A stretch of 64,000 bases of DNA, taken from contig NZ_JAUSWV010000002.1 of NCBI RefSeq assembly GCF_030815485.1, positions 8,308,001-8,372,000 on the forward strand, written 5' to 3'. Source of the DNA: Streptomyces rishiriensis. GTDB lineage: Bacteria > Actinomycetota > Actinomycetes > Streptomycetales > Streptomycetaceae. The notes below the pieces were generated by a model. The model was given only the letters and a program-made list of their open reading frames with translations. It was not told the origin of the DNA and made no database searches. Shown here one piece after another: positions 43,300-52,634 of the stretch (the stretch's first letter is position 1; each line of letters opens with the position of its first letter). The translations under genes were made by a program, and so were the position numbers.

Positions 43300-43934
43300 G
43301 GTCGGTCCTGCTTTCGGGGGTTCCTCAGGGAGCCGATCGACGCCATTGCGCCGTCGGTGACGTTGTGCAGTGTGGTGCGGGGCAGGCCGGCCCGGACGAA
43401 CACCAACAGGCCCTGGTAGAGGGCGAGCAGGTGGGTGGCCGTGGTCTTGACGTCGAGGTCCGGCGGCGTGTCGCCGCTGCGTCGGGCACGCGTCAGCGCG
43501 TCGGCGAAGCCGCCCTCGATCACTGCCAGGCCGTGGTGCACGCCGGCGGCGGTCTTGGGGAGGGTGAAGGACTCGACGGCGGTGTTGGTGAGCAAGCAGC
43601 CAGGGTCGGGCTCGGCGCCGGTTTCGATCGCCGAGGTGAAGAACGAGCGAATGCCGACCAGGGGGTCCGCCGACTCCAACAGATGGACCCGCACCCGGTC
43701 CTGGACCACCTGCTCGTTGTAGGCCTCCAGAGCGGCGTGGAACAGGCCGTCCTTGCTCTGGAAGGTCCGGTACAGGCTCCCCGGGTGCAGTCCGGTGGCC
43801 TCCTCGATGTCCCGCAGCGACGCGCCGAGGTACCCCCGGCGACGGAAGAGCTGCATGGCCGAGGCCAGCACCTCACCTTGATCCCAAAGCTGTCTGCGCC
43901 CCATCCGGGCCTCCGTAGTTGAACGATCGCTCAC
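43296..43934 (-). CDS. TetR-family transcriptional regulator
   Basis: A 212-residue regulator. The N-terminal helix-turn-helix is LRRRGYLGASLRDIEEATGLHPGSLYRTF with KDGLFHAAL following, as in AcrR/TetR proteins; the C-terminal all-helical domain (PGCLLTNTAVE) resembles the TetR_C group in which a Cys senses electrophiles (the NemR/AcuR type). Co-transcribed with the SnoaL-like gene. Likely represses its own operon. Confidence 0.92.
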   Translation of the reverse strand: MSDRSTTEARMGRRQLWDQGEVLASAMQLFRRRGYLGASLRDIEEATGLHPGSLYRTFQSKDGLFHAALEAYNEQVVQDRVRVHLLESADPLVGIRSFFTSAIETGAEPDPGCLLTNTAVESFTLPKTAAGVHHGLAVIEGGFADALTRARRSGDTPPDLDVKTTATHLLALYQGLLVFVRAGLPRTTLHNVTDGAMASIGSLRNPRKQDRP

Positions 43935-45009
43935 AAAATAGCACGGCCCACTGGCTTGTGTGGCCGCCCGGCCGCCGGTGGCCGCTCTGCGGGCGCACGG
44001 GAGAGATCGTTAGGGCGTACTGACGAGCAGGATTCGTCTTGCTGCCGATGCCCTGGAAGCAGGGGTTGGGCGCGTGTGGTGTCCGGGAGCGCTGTGCGGG
44101 TCGGCCGGGCTGGCGGCTAAGGGACGGATGTGGGTGTGTTCGGGCGGGGTGACGGCGCATGTCTGGTTCCCCGACCGGCCTGTCAGGGCGCGACAGGCGC
44201 CGGGGGAGGGACTCCCCTGGAAGACATGTCTCGACAGCGCATGGCGCGCTCACTTCGCTCCGCCGCGGTCCTGGGCCTGGTCGCGGCCCTGGCCGCCATC
44301 GCGAGGAACTCCTCGCCGTCGTGGACGGAGCCGCGGCGCCCGTGGCGGTCATCGAATCACCGGGCTCCTGACGGCCGCGGGTCGCTCGGCATCTGGGCAC
44401 GGGTCGGCCGCTGTCCGGCGGGGAAGTGCTCCGGCCTGGAAGTCATCAGTGAGTAGCTCTGGCGTCGGACACTGCAGCTCTCCTGCGCTCGCTGAAGACA
44501 AAGATTGGTTCACCCGGCCCGCACAAGCCACCCGAAGCCTTTCAGTCGGCGATGCCGTCGAAGGCGATGACTTTGTCGTGTGGACGGAGCCTCTCCCTGT
44601 TCACCCGCCGCACCCGGCAGCACACCGTCCGAAATCCAGCACGGGCGTCTCCATCCGATCCCGGCACGATCCCAGCGCGGTAGGGATGAGCAGGGGTGAT
44701 GACGGGTGACGAGGGGTCAGCCAGGGGCGGAAGCACGCCTGTGACGCCGCCGCAACCCGGGCCTGCGGCCGAACCAGCGTGGCCGCCATGTGGACCGCCG
44801 ACATTGCTGACGAGCCCAGGACGCCTCTGACGTCCGCGCTCGGAACGCCGCCCGCACGGGGCACCTGCAGCACCTGCACCCGCCCCTGCGCCTGCGCCGC
44901 TGGTTCTCGGTCTCACTGCGGCTGAGCAGTAGATCTCGCAGCAAGCCCGGAGCATTTACAGGTCACCTGAGTTTGCGGCGCTGAGGGGTGCTCATGCTGC
45001 CGGTGAGTT
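43935..45009. other. About 1.1 kb with no supported gene
   Basis: No frame has both a ribosome site and credible composition. A plus-strand frame near 44,226-44,300 reads like a signal peptide (MARSLRSAAVLGLVAALAAI) with GGAAGA upstream, then degenerates, so it may be the scar of a secreted-protein gene. GC-rich minus-strand frames between 44,540 and 44,955 do not resemble any family. Confidence 0.4.
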
Positions 45010-45110
45010 CGCGCAGATTATTCGATTCAGCCGATGGCTGATCGGCTCGGGGTCGATCACCAGCGGTTCCAGCACTGGTGGTCAACCGGGTTGAACCGGC
45101 CGGGCCCGGT
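45010..45110 (+). mobile_element. IS701-type transposase remnant
   Basis: The frame around 45,019 reads SIQPMADRLGVDHQRFQHWW, which resembles the N-terminal helix of IS701-family transposases (SIQPMAERL...QQFV). It stops resembling the family within 30 residues. Short, so moderate confidence. Confidence 0.5.
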
Positions 45111-45209
45111 GGCGGTCACACCCCTGTCGGCCCCAAGGAATCAGACGTTGCAAGCGGTCTTGACGCCTGCCCTGCGGTGCGGTGCCATGGCCTCAACGAG
45201 GGAGGGGCC

Positions 45210-45428
45210 GTGGCACCCGATGGGTACAGTGACGCCGTGGACCGTGCTGGTGAGGGTGGCGGTGACCGGCCGGACAGCTCACCGGATCCGCACCGTCCGG
45301 GACCTGCGGACAGCTTCTGGGTGGGGATGCTCGTCCTGATCGCGGTGGTACTCCTCCTGACCGTCCTCGTGGCCCACATGGACTGGAGTCCTGGAGACCC
45401 GACCAACAACATGCCGCCCTACAAGTGA
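45210..45428 (+). CDS. Small single-pass membrane protein
   Basis: GTG 45,210 preceded by GAGGGAGGGG gives 72 residues: an acidic/proline-rich N-terminal half (GEGGGDRPDSSPDPHRPG), one strong membrane helix (WVGMLVLIAVVLLLTVLVAHM) and a short polar tail ending NNMPPYK. No family recognised. Good ribosome site and a clean hydrophobic helix make it plausible, but it lies in a region of decayed sequence. Confidence 0.5.
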   Translation: MAPDGYSDAVDRAGEGGGDRPDSSPDPHRPGPADSFWVGMLVLIAVVLLLTVLVAHMDWSPGDPTNNMPPYK

Positions 45429-45602
45429 CATTTCCGCCGCCGGCCTGAGCCGATGTCGCGACGGTGTCGCCACAGCCGCTGGCTGAGGAAGCGCAGGGCA
45501 GACGGGATACGTCGACGCCCGACGGGGAGACAAGCACGTGCAGCCTCTGGTGGTCGCGCTTCTCTTGGTCGAAAACCCGTCTACCAGGACTTCACCACGT
45601 TG

Positions 45603-45900
45603 TCAGGTCAACGGCGCGGCTGCCGCGGCAAGTTGGGCCTCACGGGTGGGGTGGTCGGTGGCGTCCCGAGCGAAGTGGCGAAGGGCCGTGAACTGGGCCC
45701 TGGTCCGATTCAGCCAGGAGCTGTTCGTCGGGGTGCAGGCGATCTCGACGTTGTTCGTCTCGGCCCGGTCCGACGACGCGTCGGCACCGCTCGGTGGTCA
45801 GGTGCGGCGAATAATTTCCACACACGATCGAGAATGCGCTTCTCGGTCGGATGCAGGGACCGCAGGGAGCGGCGGAACTCCGGGAACCTGCTGCGGTCTT
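45603..45900 (-). mobile_element. IS630-family transposase remnant
   Basis: Minus-strand pieces in different frames read SLHPTEK, NYSPHLTTE and AETNNVEIACTPTNSSWLN followed by AQFTALRHFARDATDHPT. These are the DDE_3 core motifs of IS630 transposases, broken by frameshifts; the last frame ends at TGA 45,603-45,605. Inactive fragment. Confidence 0.75.
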
Positions 45901-45961
45901 GGTCCTGATGTGGCCGTGGAGCTGGTCGTTGCCCAGGTCGTGGGCTGGTCTGCTCGCTCGT

Positions 45962-46735
45962 CTACGGCGCGGTGAAGAGCATCGGGAAGCGCAGGCCCAG
46001 CCACGGTTTGCGGCCCCAGACGACGACCTTGGCGCGGGCCATGGTGGTGGGGGTGGTCCAGCGGCCCAGGGCGAGGAGCAGGAAGGCGACGGGGGCGATG
46101 GCTATCGTGCAGTCGGGACGCCGCGGTGCGGTGTCGGTGACCGTGGGCACTCCGTCCGCGAAGGTGACGGCGAAGCGGTCGCGGCCGATCCGCAGCAGAT
46201 AGCACGCATGGTGGCCGGCCGCGCCGGCGTTCACTGCACGCGGCATGGCCAGTCGCATGAAGGGCAGAGTGAACCCGACCACTTCCCGGGTGACCATGTG
46301 GGGCCCGCGCAGCGCGACCGCGATGTCGTATCCGTGCCCGAGCAGGTGCGTGAGCAGGTACGAGCCCAGGGTGGGCATGTCCATCGGCCCCATCGGCGTC
46401 AGCACCGCCTCCCGCGGACTGCGGCCGGCCGAGGCCGCGACGAAGTCCCGGGCGCTGTCCGCGATCTCCGTGCCGAGGACCGCAGGATCCCGCTGAGGGA
46501 AGACGGCCAGAGCCGCACGGTTGGCCGCCGCGAGACCGCTCGGCGTCCCATCGCCGTAGGGGCGGTCTTCGCCCGCCCCGATGTCCGCCATCAGCTTCCC
46601 CGCCAGCGCGAGGTGCGCCGCCGCCTCTCCCACCGTCCACTCTGCGCCCGGCAGTGGCGTGTGTGGGTCGGCCCCTGCCTTGAGCAGCTCCGCGATCCGG
46701 TCGGCAGTGGCGACAATGGCGTCCTCGGGTGTCAT
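45962..46735 (-). CDS. Maleylpyruvate-isomerase-like (mycothiol-dependent/DinB) protein
   Basis: A 257-residue protein: TPEDAIVATADRIAELL, then PGAEWTVGEAAAHLALAGKLMADI and YLLTHLLGHGYDIAVALRGP, the DinB/MDMPI helical-bundle layout with metal-site histidines (AAHLAL, THLLGHGYD). A C-terminal SCP2-like part follows (RFAVTFADGVPTVTDTAPRRPDCTIA). ATG 46,735 is chosen by domain start; the frame is open upstream to a possible start at 46,876 and no clear ribosome site decides. Such proteins use mycothiol in isomerisation or thiol-transfer reactions. Isolated gene between transposase scars. Confidence 0.8.
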   Translation of the reverse strand: MTPEDAIVATADRIAELLKAGADPHTPLPGAEWTVGEAAAHLALAGKLMADIGAGEDRPYGDGTPSGLAAANRAALAVFPQRDPAVLGTEIADSARDFVAASAGRSPREAVLTPMGPMDMPTLGSYLLTHLLGHGYDIAVALRGPHMVTREVVGFTLPFMRLAMPRAVNAGAAGHHACYLLRIGRDRFAVTFADGVPTVTDTAPRRPDCTIAIAPVAFLLLALGRWTTPTTMARAKVVVWGRKPWLGLRFPMLFTAP

Positions 46736-47724
46736 GAACGCGATCGTGTCCGCGCTCGGACTTGCTGTCCAGTGCCCTGTCGGCCCTTCTTCCCACCTGT
46801 ACCTGAAGGAGCACTCATCGGGGGTGCGGCGTTCATGGTCGGGTTCTGGCAGCGAAGGGGCCGTCTCGGTCAGCAACCCCCTGGGCGCGAAGGGTGCCTT
46901 GGCGATGCGATCACGCGGGGGTTCCGTGCCGGTGCACTGGAAGTCGATCGCCCAGGCCGCTGGGCGAGAACCGCCGCCCCCGCCCGTGTCGGCGAGGGCG
47001 TCCTGTGAAAGTACTGGTCACAGCCACTCGTTGATGACTGCCTGCCAGCCGGGTCCGACCCGCGTCTCCGGGAGGGCGATGACCCCGGCGTTGTCGATGA
47101 CGAAGTCCGGGGCCCGGCCGGCTTCAGCAGGGGGAAACCGACCGGCGTTCCCCGGGCATGGCGTCCTTCGTTGTGTTCCGCGTCACCCTGCCGGACGGCA
47201 GCCAGGACGCCCCTTAGGGCTACTGGCTCACCACCTCCCGTGCCTACCCGGACTCGGCGGGCTGGACGGACAGGAGCAGAGGGAAGTTGCCGAACTGCGC
47301 GAGAGGGAACGCGACCTGAACCGCCGCGATCCTCCCGCACGCCTTCTGAAACGTCATCGCCGGACCCGAACGGCTCGATGACCGCTCCCCACTCGATTAC
47401 GCCCTCGCACGCGAGGACCGCGAGGGTCAGGAGGCGGCGTAGCCGTGGCGCAGACGCCACCCGAGCCGGAGCCGCCACCGTTCACCGTGATCCCCTCGAC
47501 GGCCGGGAGTTCTCTGGCTGCAACGGTGTGGTGCGAGGTGAAGTTCGATGGCTGGTGCAGCTCAGCGCTGGTGTCGTCGACAGCAGCGGAGGCGACACGT
47601 GTGGTGCCATCGCCGGATCGAGCGAACCGGGTCAGGGCGACCAGGCGGTGCACGTCGGCGTCTGGTCGGTCCAGATCCCGAGGCTCAGACCCGGCGAACG
47701 TTCGTGGTCAACGCACCGGCCGAC
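46736..47724. other. Degenerate region with gene scars
   Basis: Apart from the SDR fragment at 47,018-47,125, this stretch holds only short broken frames. One plus-strand piece (VFRVTLPDGSQDAP, from 47,159) and a nearby charged piece (EQREVAELRERERDL, about 47,272-47,320) look protein-derived but are too short to name. I see no intact gene. Confidence 0.4.
47018..47125 (-). pseudogene. Short-chain dehydrogenase fragment
   Basis: Minus strand: PDFVIDNAGVIALPETRVGPGWQAVINEWL then TGA (47,018-47,020). The NAGV motif and spacing are those of an SDR between strand 4 and helix 4; everything else is lost. Confidence 0.55.
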
Positions 47725-48225
47725 CTAAAGGAACTCGCTCCGGTAGGCCGACGCCAACTCGACGGCCCGGTGGCGGCGTTGGGCGAGTTCGTCGTCCGAC
47801 AGCTGTGGGGGCCGTGCGTCCCTGCCGGCGACGACGTCACCGATGCGCGTGAAGTACTCGTCCTGGCCGGCGGGGGTGCACATGCACAGCATGCGGGCCG
47901 GCGCACCCGATGCGTTGCGGAAGTTGTGCGGTGCGTTGGCCGGGATGTTGATCGTGGACCCGGCCCGTACGGTGTGCTCTTCGCCGCGGAAGGTGAACTC
48001 GATCTCGCCTTCGAGGATCGTGAACATCTCCTCGAAGTCGTGCCGGTGCGGCGGCGGGCCGCCGCCGTCGGGGACGTGCATGTCGATCAGGCAGTATCGG
48101 CCGTCGGTCTGCTCGCCGGTGACCAGCATGCCGTAGGTGTTGCCCACCAGTGAGATGTACGTCGTGGCGGGATCGTCGGGGTTCGCCACGGTCAGCGAGC
48201 GGGACGGATCGTCGTCGGGGATCAT
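47725..48225 (-). CDS. Cupin-domain protein
   Basis: A 166-residue single-domain cupin. Motif 1 is PPPHRHDFEEMFTILEGEIEF (His, His and Glu metal ligands) and motif 2 is PANAPHNFRNAS. ATG 48,225 has AAGGAGG 8 bases upstream. No helix-turn-helix, so probably a small metal-dependent enzyme or binding protein. Located 37 bases after the quinone-oxidoreductase stop on the same strand, so likely co-transcribed with it. Confidence 0.9.
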   Translation of the reverse strand: MIPDDDPSRSLTVANPDDPATTYISLVGNTYGMLVTGEQTDGRYCLIDMHVPDGGGPPPHRHDFEEMFTILEGEIEFTFRGEEHTVRAGSTINIPANAPHNFRNASGAPARMLCMCTPAGQDEYFTRIGDVVAGRDARPPQLSDDELAQRRHRAVELASAYRSEFL

Positions 48226-48261
48226 CGTGGTCGCCTCCTTCACAGGTCAGTCGGGTGGGCG

Positions 48262-49206
48262 TCAGGCGCCGGGCGTGACGACGACCTTGCCGCTGGGCAG
48301 TGCGCTCGCGGCAGCGTCGGCGTGCAGGGCCGGCAGCTCGGCCAGCGGCACCCGCCGGGCGACCTCGACGCGCAGCTCGCCGCCGTCGATCAGCTCCACC
48401 AGGTGCGACAGCTGCTCCGCGTCGCTGCGGACGAACACGTCGATGGCGCGTACGCCGCGCTCCTCGTCGGTGGGTGCGGGCATCCACACGGTGGTGTTCA
48501 CCAGGACACCGCCGGGGCGGATCAGACCGAGGAGCGCGGCCAGTTGTGCGGGTTCGACCGGCGCGAGGTTGAGTACTGCGTCGACGGGCTGGCTCACCGT
48601 CGCGACGACGTCGGCGGTCGTGTGGTCGATGACCTCGTCCGCGCCCGCGTCCGTGACGCGCCGGCTGCTGCGCGGACCGGCCGTGGCGATCACGCGGGCG
48701 CCGGCCTGCTTGGCCAACTGCACGGCGTAGCCGCCGACCGCTCCGCCCGCGCCGTTGATCAGCACGCGCTGCCCGGCGGTCAGCTTGGCGTGCTCGAACA
48801 GCGCCTGCCATGCGGTCAGGCCCACCAGCGGCAGCGCGGCCGCGTCGGACAGCGCGACGCTCTTGGGCGCTGGCGTCAGGGCCTCAGCCGGTGCCAGGAC
48901 GTACTCCGCGGCGGCGCCGGGTGCCGCCATCGGCAGAAAGCCGATGACCTGGTCCCCGGCCTGGATACCGGTCACGCCCTCGCCGAGCGCGTCGACCGTG
49001 CCGGCGACGTCGATGCCGGGAGTGTGCGGCAGTGTCACCGGGATCGGTCCCTGCATGAAACCGGCGCGAATGTTGGCGTCGACCGGGTTGAACGATGTGG
49101 CCGCAACACGGACCCGCACCTGCCCGGCGCCCGGGTTCGGCTGTTCCACGTCCTCGTAGCGCAGGACGTCGGCATTGCCGTACTGGTGGAAGCGCACTGC
49201 CTTCAT
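48262..49206 (-). CDS. NADPH:quinone oxidoreductase (zinc-less MDR)
   Basis: A 314-residue medium-chain dehydrogenase: KAVRFHQYGNADVLRYEDV, no zinc ligands, and the NADP fold VLINGAGGAVGGYAVQLAKQAGARVIATAG (AAGGVG-type loop). This is the quinone-reductase (QOR) branch, which reduces quinones or alpha,beta-unsaturated carbonyls. ATG 49,206 with AGAAG upstream. Divergent from the AraC regulator at 49,429, which probably controls it together with the cupin. Confidence 0.93.
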   Translation of the reverse strand: MKAVRFHQYGNADVLRYEDVEQPNPGAGQVRVRVAATSFNPVDANIRAGFMQGPIPVTLPHTPGIDVAGTVDALGEGVTGIQAGDQVIGFLPMAAPGAAAEYVLAPAEALTPAPKSVALSDAAALPLVGLTAWQALFEHAKLTAGQRVLINGAGGAVGGYAVQLAKQAGARVIATAGPRSSRRVTDAGADEVIDHTTADVVATVSQPVDAVLNLAPVEPAQLAALLGLIRPGGVLVNTTVWMPAPTDEERGVRAIDVFVRSDAEQLSHLVELIDGGELRVEVARRVPLAELPALHADAAASALPSGKVVVTPGA

Positions 49207-49428
49207 AGTTCTTCTCACTTTCGCCCGCGGGGTCGCGGTCGCCCTGCGCCGCGCGCGAGGTGCAAGACGCAAGACACGGTGGCTGCGGCGCCGGGCACGG
49301 CCGGCAGGCGGTAGATCGTTGTGGAGGTTGAAGCGTCACCAAGCGTAGGAACAGGCGTACGTGGAACGGGTGTACCTTCGCGACACGGAATGGGATTCCG
49401 GCGACATCCTCATGAGGGCGGAGGGCAC

Positions 49429-50412
49429 ATGACGAGCAGGCCGAGTTTTCGTGGCCCGGCCAGCAAGGTGGGCACGTTCACCGTCGACGCCGACTCCACC
49501 GGCACCGGTCGTGGAACGTGGGAGCCGTTCATCGACACCTGGAACGACCGTATGGGAGACCTGTACCCGCTGCCGGAATTCAGCGCTTCCACGGTCGACG
49601 GCTTTCAGGGAACGATGCGCTCGGTGGCTCTGGAAGACACCGCCGTCAACGAGCTCTGGGCATCCTCACCCGTGAGCACCCGGGCAGTCGGGACGTACGA
49701 GCACGATGAGATCAGGTTGTACGTCGGGTTGCGCGGCGCGGTGGCCCTGCAGGACCCGCACGATCAGGGCAGTGACGCGTACGTCTCGGTCGGCACCTAC
49801 TTCATGCACCACGTCGTGACGGAGAATCACTTCCACACCACGCCCGTCATCGGCACCCGTATCTTCATCTTTCCCGGCGACGCCCTGCGGCCCCTGGTCG
49901 CCGGGAAACCGCGCACCGGCCAGGCCACCTCGCCCGCGGCGCAGATCCTCATGGCGCACACCAGCATGGTGCAGCGGACGGTGATCGACCTCAGCCCGGC
50001 GGGCGCGCACGCGTCCCGAAACGCCCTGCTCGAACTCTCCAAAGGGCTGATCCTCGACCACTTCGACGACCGCGAGCCCGCCTTCACCCCGGCGCTGGCG
50101 CAGGCGGCCAAGGACCTGGCAGATGCCCGGCTCACCGACGCCGAGTTGTCACCGGCCACGGTCGCCGCGCAACTGCACGTCTCCGTCCGGACCCTGCAGC
50201 GGGCCTTCGCGAGTCTGGACGAGTCGTTCAGCGCCTACATCCGCCGCCGACGCCTGGAGGAAGCGGCCGAGGCACTCACCGCCTCCGGGTCACGGCTCAC
50301 CGTCTCCGAGGCCGCCGCGCGTTGGCATTTCACTGACAGCAGCCACTTCATCCGCGCTTTCAAGAAGCAATACCACGCCACACCAGCGCAATTCGCACGC
50401 CGCCTGACGTAA
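49429..50412 (+). CDS. AraC-family transcriptional regulator
   Basis: A 327-residue regulator. The N-terminal part resembles the AraC-binding-like domain (TVDGFQGTMRSVALEDTAV, GLRGAVALQDPHDQG). The C-terminal double helix-turn-helix is LSPATVAAQLHVSVRTLQRAF and VSEAAARWHFTDSSHFIRAFKKQYHATPAQFA. ATG 49,429 follows GGGCGGAGGG. Divergent from the quinone oxidoreductase-cupin pair across about 220 bases, so likely their regulator. Confidence 0.93.
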   Translation: MTSRPSFRGPASKVGTFTVDADSTGTGRGTWEPFIDTWNDRMGDLYPLPEFSASTVDGFQGTMRSVALEDTAVNELWASSPVSTRAVGTYEHDEIRLYVGLRGAVALQDPHDQGSDAYVSVGTYFMHHVVTENHFHTTPVIGTRIFIFPGDALRPLVAGKPRTGQATSPAAQILMAHTSMVQRTVIDLSPAGAHASRNALLELSKGLILDHFDDREPAFTPALAQAAKDLADARLTDAELSPATVAAQLHVSVRTLQRAFASLDESFSAYIRRRRLEEAAEALTASGSRLTVSEAAARWHFTDSSHFIRAFKKQYHATPAQFARRLT

Positions 50413-50737
50413 CGCCTCACCCGGCGCCGCGCGGAGCGGCCTTGGACATGCCCGCGATGCTATCCACCATGTGCTCCGCTGTGACCACGGCTGCTGCCGA
50501 GACTGCGGGGCCCAGTGCCTGCCCATCGCCCATCGCCCACCGAGCGCGAGCGGCTCGTGGCCGTCACGGCGCAGAGCCGTGCCGGTACGCCGCTTCGGCT
50601 TCGAAGCACGCCCGCGCTGGCGGGGAACTACACTCCCCACGACCCTTTTGACCACGCCGGATAGCGAAACGCTGCTGGAGTATTAGGCTATGCGCCGGTC
50701 GGGCCCAGGCGCAGGGTCTCAGGGGGCGGGGAACTGG
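50413..50737. other. Intergenic region, nothing evident
   Basis: 325 bases with no supported gene or strong repeat. The downstream end carries AGGGGGCGGGGAA, ribosome-site-like sequence for the next gene. Confidence 0.35.
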
Positions 50738-51388
50738 ATGTCCGTAGAACGTCACATAGCGGGGCTGCTCCGGCAGATTGCCCGTCAGCAGGACATCGTT
50801 GAGATCGCCCCCCAGGGCTCGACGCTGAAGGCGGCGGCCCTGGCGCACGTGGCGGAGCAGTACGGCTACACGTACGGGCTGGCCTACAGGACCGGGTTCA
50901 AGAACTCGCTCGTGCAGGTCCGGATGTACCGGGACCCGCGGCTCGAGGCGCGCGTCCGCGAGGCGGCCACCATCACCGCCCACCCGCAGGCGGGCAACGG
51001 CGGGACAGTGCCGGGGCTGGAGCAGGGCTCGCTGAAGCCGCTCTCCGAAGCGGTCGGTGCCGTGGCCGTGCTGAAGGACCTCATCACCTTCGACGTCATG
51101 GCCCAGTACGTCGCCGACCGGACCCAGAAGGTGCTGGGCTACCTCGCCTGCGCGGTCCTGACCGTCCTCCTGCTCATCGACAGGTCGCCGGTCGAAGCGG
51201 TCGCCTCCGGCGGAGCGGTCGCGCTGCTCTTCACCGTGGCGTTCAAGGTGGGCGCGATCCGCCGCGGCAAGATCGCACAGCGGCTGACGGACGCCGGGTT
51301 CCTCGCGGTACGCGACGAACAGGGCGCCCAGCGGTTCCTGCGCCCGGGACAGCAGTTGCCCGGCCACACCAACCCGTTCACCGCCTGA
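50738..51388 (+). CDS. Membrane protein of unknown function
   Basis: A 216-residue protein from ATG 50,738 (ATG 50,690 is an in-frame alternative). It begins SVERHIAGLLRQIARQQDIVEIAP and has a soluble N-terminal half, then two adjacent membrane helices (LGYLACAVLTVLLLIDRSPV and SGGAVALLFTVAFKVGAI) and a basic C-terminal tail ending HTNPFTA. No family recognised. Stands alone between an AraC gene and a transposase scar. Confidence 0.75.
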   Translation: MSVERHIAGLLRQIARQQDIVEIAPQGSTLKAAALAHVAEQYGYTYGLAYRTGFKNSLVQVRMYRDPRLEARVREAATITAHPQAGNGGTVPGLEQGSLKPLSEAVGAVAVLKDLITFDVMAQYVADRTQKVLGYLACAVLTVLLLIDRSPVEAVASGGAVALLFTVAFKVGAIRRGKIAQRLTDAGFLAVRDEQGAQRFLRPGQQLPGHTNPFTA

Positions 51389-51743
51389 GACCCTGCCTGC
51401 GGCGCAGGCAGGACTGAGCCGTGTCTCTGCGACCGCGCGGGTGATGGTGGAGCGGTCGACGCCGAACAGCAGTTCCTCGACCGTGCCGCACCACGGAGTC
51501 CCGGTACTTCCACGGCTGCTACTCGCTGGGCTGAACCCCACCGGCCCGGACGCGACCGGTTCCGCACCGGCCCCCGTCCCCTCCAGGTTCAGCAGCTGTA
51601 CGGCGCTGCGCCCCAGTTGCTCCACCAGCGCACCCGGCAGCCAGCCGCCCGCCACCAGCCGGGCCGCGCCCTGCGGGGACGGCAGACGGGATGGGAGCTG
51701 AGGTGAGTGGTGGGTGGGTGTCCGAGCGGGGCGCGGGCGATGT
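51389..51743 (-). mobile_element. IS5-group transposase scar and flanking spacer
   Basis: Minus strand 51,496 to about 51,418 reads CGTVEELLFGVDRSTITRAV, the helix-turn-helix of IS5-group (Tnp_4-type) transposases. Only this fragment remains. The rest of the interval to 51,743 shows no gene. Confidence 0.6.
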
Positions 51744-52136
51744 TCAGCCGGCTGTCGGGTCCGGGCCAGGGGTTCGCGGCGGGCGCTCGCTCTGTGGCAG
51801 ACCGTCGACGACCAGGTCGTAGGAGTGCTCGACCGCATCGTTGATCAGCCGCTGCGTGATGCCCGGCCCGGGCCCCAGCGAGATCCAGTGCCTCTTGTCG
51901 AGATAGCGGCCCGGGGCGATCGAGGCGTAGCCGCGCTCCAGTGCCCGCGCGTGCTCGGGCTCGCACTTGACCGTGATGATCTGTTCGTCCGGGTCGTCGG
52001 TGACGATCAGGAACACCTTGTCCGCGACCTTGTACACGTCGAGTTCGGGGGTGAAGGGGCGGCCGTGGCTGACGTCGGGGAGGGCGAGGGCCGCCTTACG
52101 GGCGGTGTCCTGGAGGCGGTCACCGGCCCCGCTCAC
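51744..52136 (-). CDS. MmcQ/YjbR family protein (copy 2)
   Basis: A 130-residue protein starting GTG 52,136, overlapping the upstream stop (GTGA). ALALPDVSHGRPFTPELDVYKVADKVF, IITVKCEPEHARALERGY, GRYLDKRHWISLGPG and YDLVVDGLP are the MmcQ/YjbR (CyaY-like fold) signature. Function unknown; often DNA-binding or stress-linked. Tandem paralogue of the next gene. Confidence 0.88.
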   Translation of the reverse strand: MSGAGDRLQDTARKAALALPDVSHGRPFTPELDVYKVADKVFLIVTDDPDEQIITVKCEPEHARALERGYASIAPGRYLDKRHWISLGPGPGITQRLINDAVEHSYDLVVDGLPQSERPPRTPGPDPTAG

Positions 52137-52528
52137 CGAGCCGCCTGCGTGCTGGTGCCGTAGGTGTGCGGGTCGACGGGTCGCTCGGCCTTGGGCAGAT
52201 GGGCGACGACGAGCAGGTAGGAGTCGGTGACGAGTTCCCTGGCGAGCTGCTTGTCGATGCCTGTCCCGCCCTCCAGCGTGATCCAGTGCTTCTTGTTCAT
52301 GTGGTAGCCGGGGGTGATGTGGCTGTTGCTCTCCCGGAGAGCGTGGGCCTCGCCGGGGTCCGCCTTGAGGATCACGACGGGGCGCCCGGGGACCTCGGTC
52401 ATCAGCATGAACACCTTGCCTCGTACCTTGAAGACCTCCCAGTCCGGACCGAAGGGATGCTCCAACTGCGCTCCGGGCAGTTCCTCCGCGCACTCGGCGG
52501 CGAACTTCTGCAGGGTCGATCCGTTCAT
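52133..52528 (-). CDS. MmcQ/YjbR family protein (copy 1)
   Basis: A 131-residue protein, ATG 52,528. LPGAQLEHPFGPDWEVFKVRGKVF, VVILKADPGEAHALRE, PGYHMNKKHWITLEGG and YLLVVAHLPKAER. Same family and layout as the overlapping downstream copy, at roughly 40% similarity by eye, so an old duplication. Divergent from an AraC regulator 107 bases away, which is the likely controller. Confidence 0.9.
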   Translation of the reverse strand: MNGSTLQKFAAECAEELPGAQLEHPFGPDWEVFKVRGKVFMLMTEVPGRPVVILKADPGEAHALRESNSHITPGYHMNKKHWITLEGGTGIDKQLARELVTDSYLLVVAHLPKAERPVDPHTYGTSTQAAR

Positions 52529-52634
52529 GAGTGTTTCCTTTCCCAGGTGGTGGCGGGCCGGGCGTCGGCCACGGACGGCACGCACCATCCTTTTCCCTGA
52601 AGCGGGCGAAACGGCGGTAAGGTGCGGACACGTG

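Noticed and set aside
44130-44456. Plus-strand frame with a signal-peptide-like stretch
   Set aside because: Degenerates right after the hydrophobic part and matches no secreted family; noted only as a possible scar.
45210-45428. Treating the upstream extension (from 45,078) of the small membrane protein as its true start
   Set aside because: The upstream part has no ribosome site and overlaps transposase-derived sequence; GTG 45,210 has a good one.
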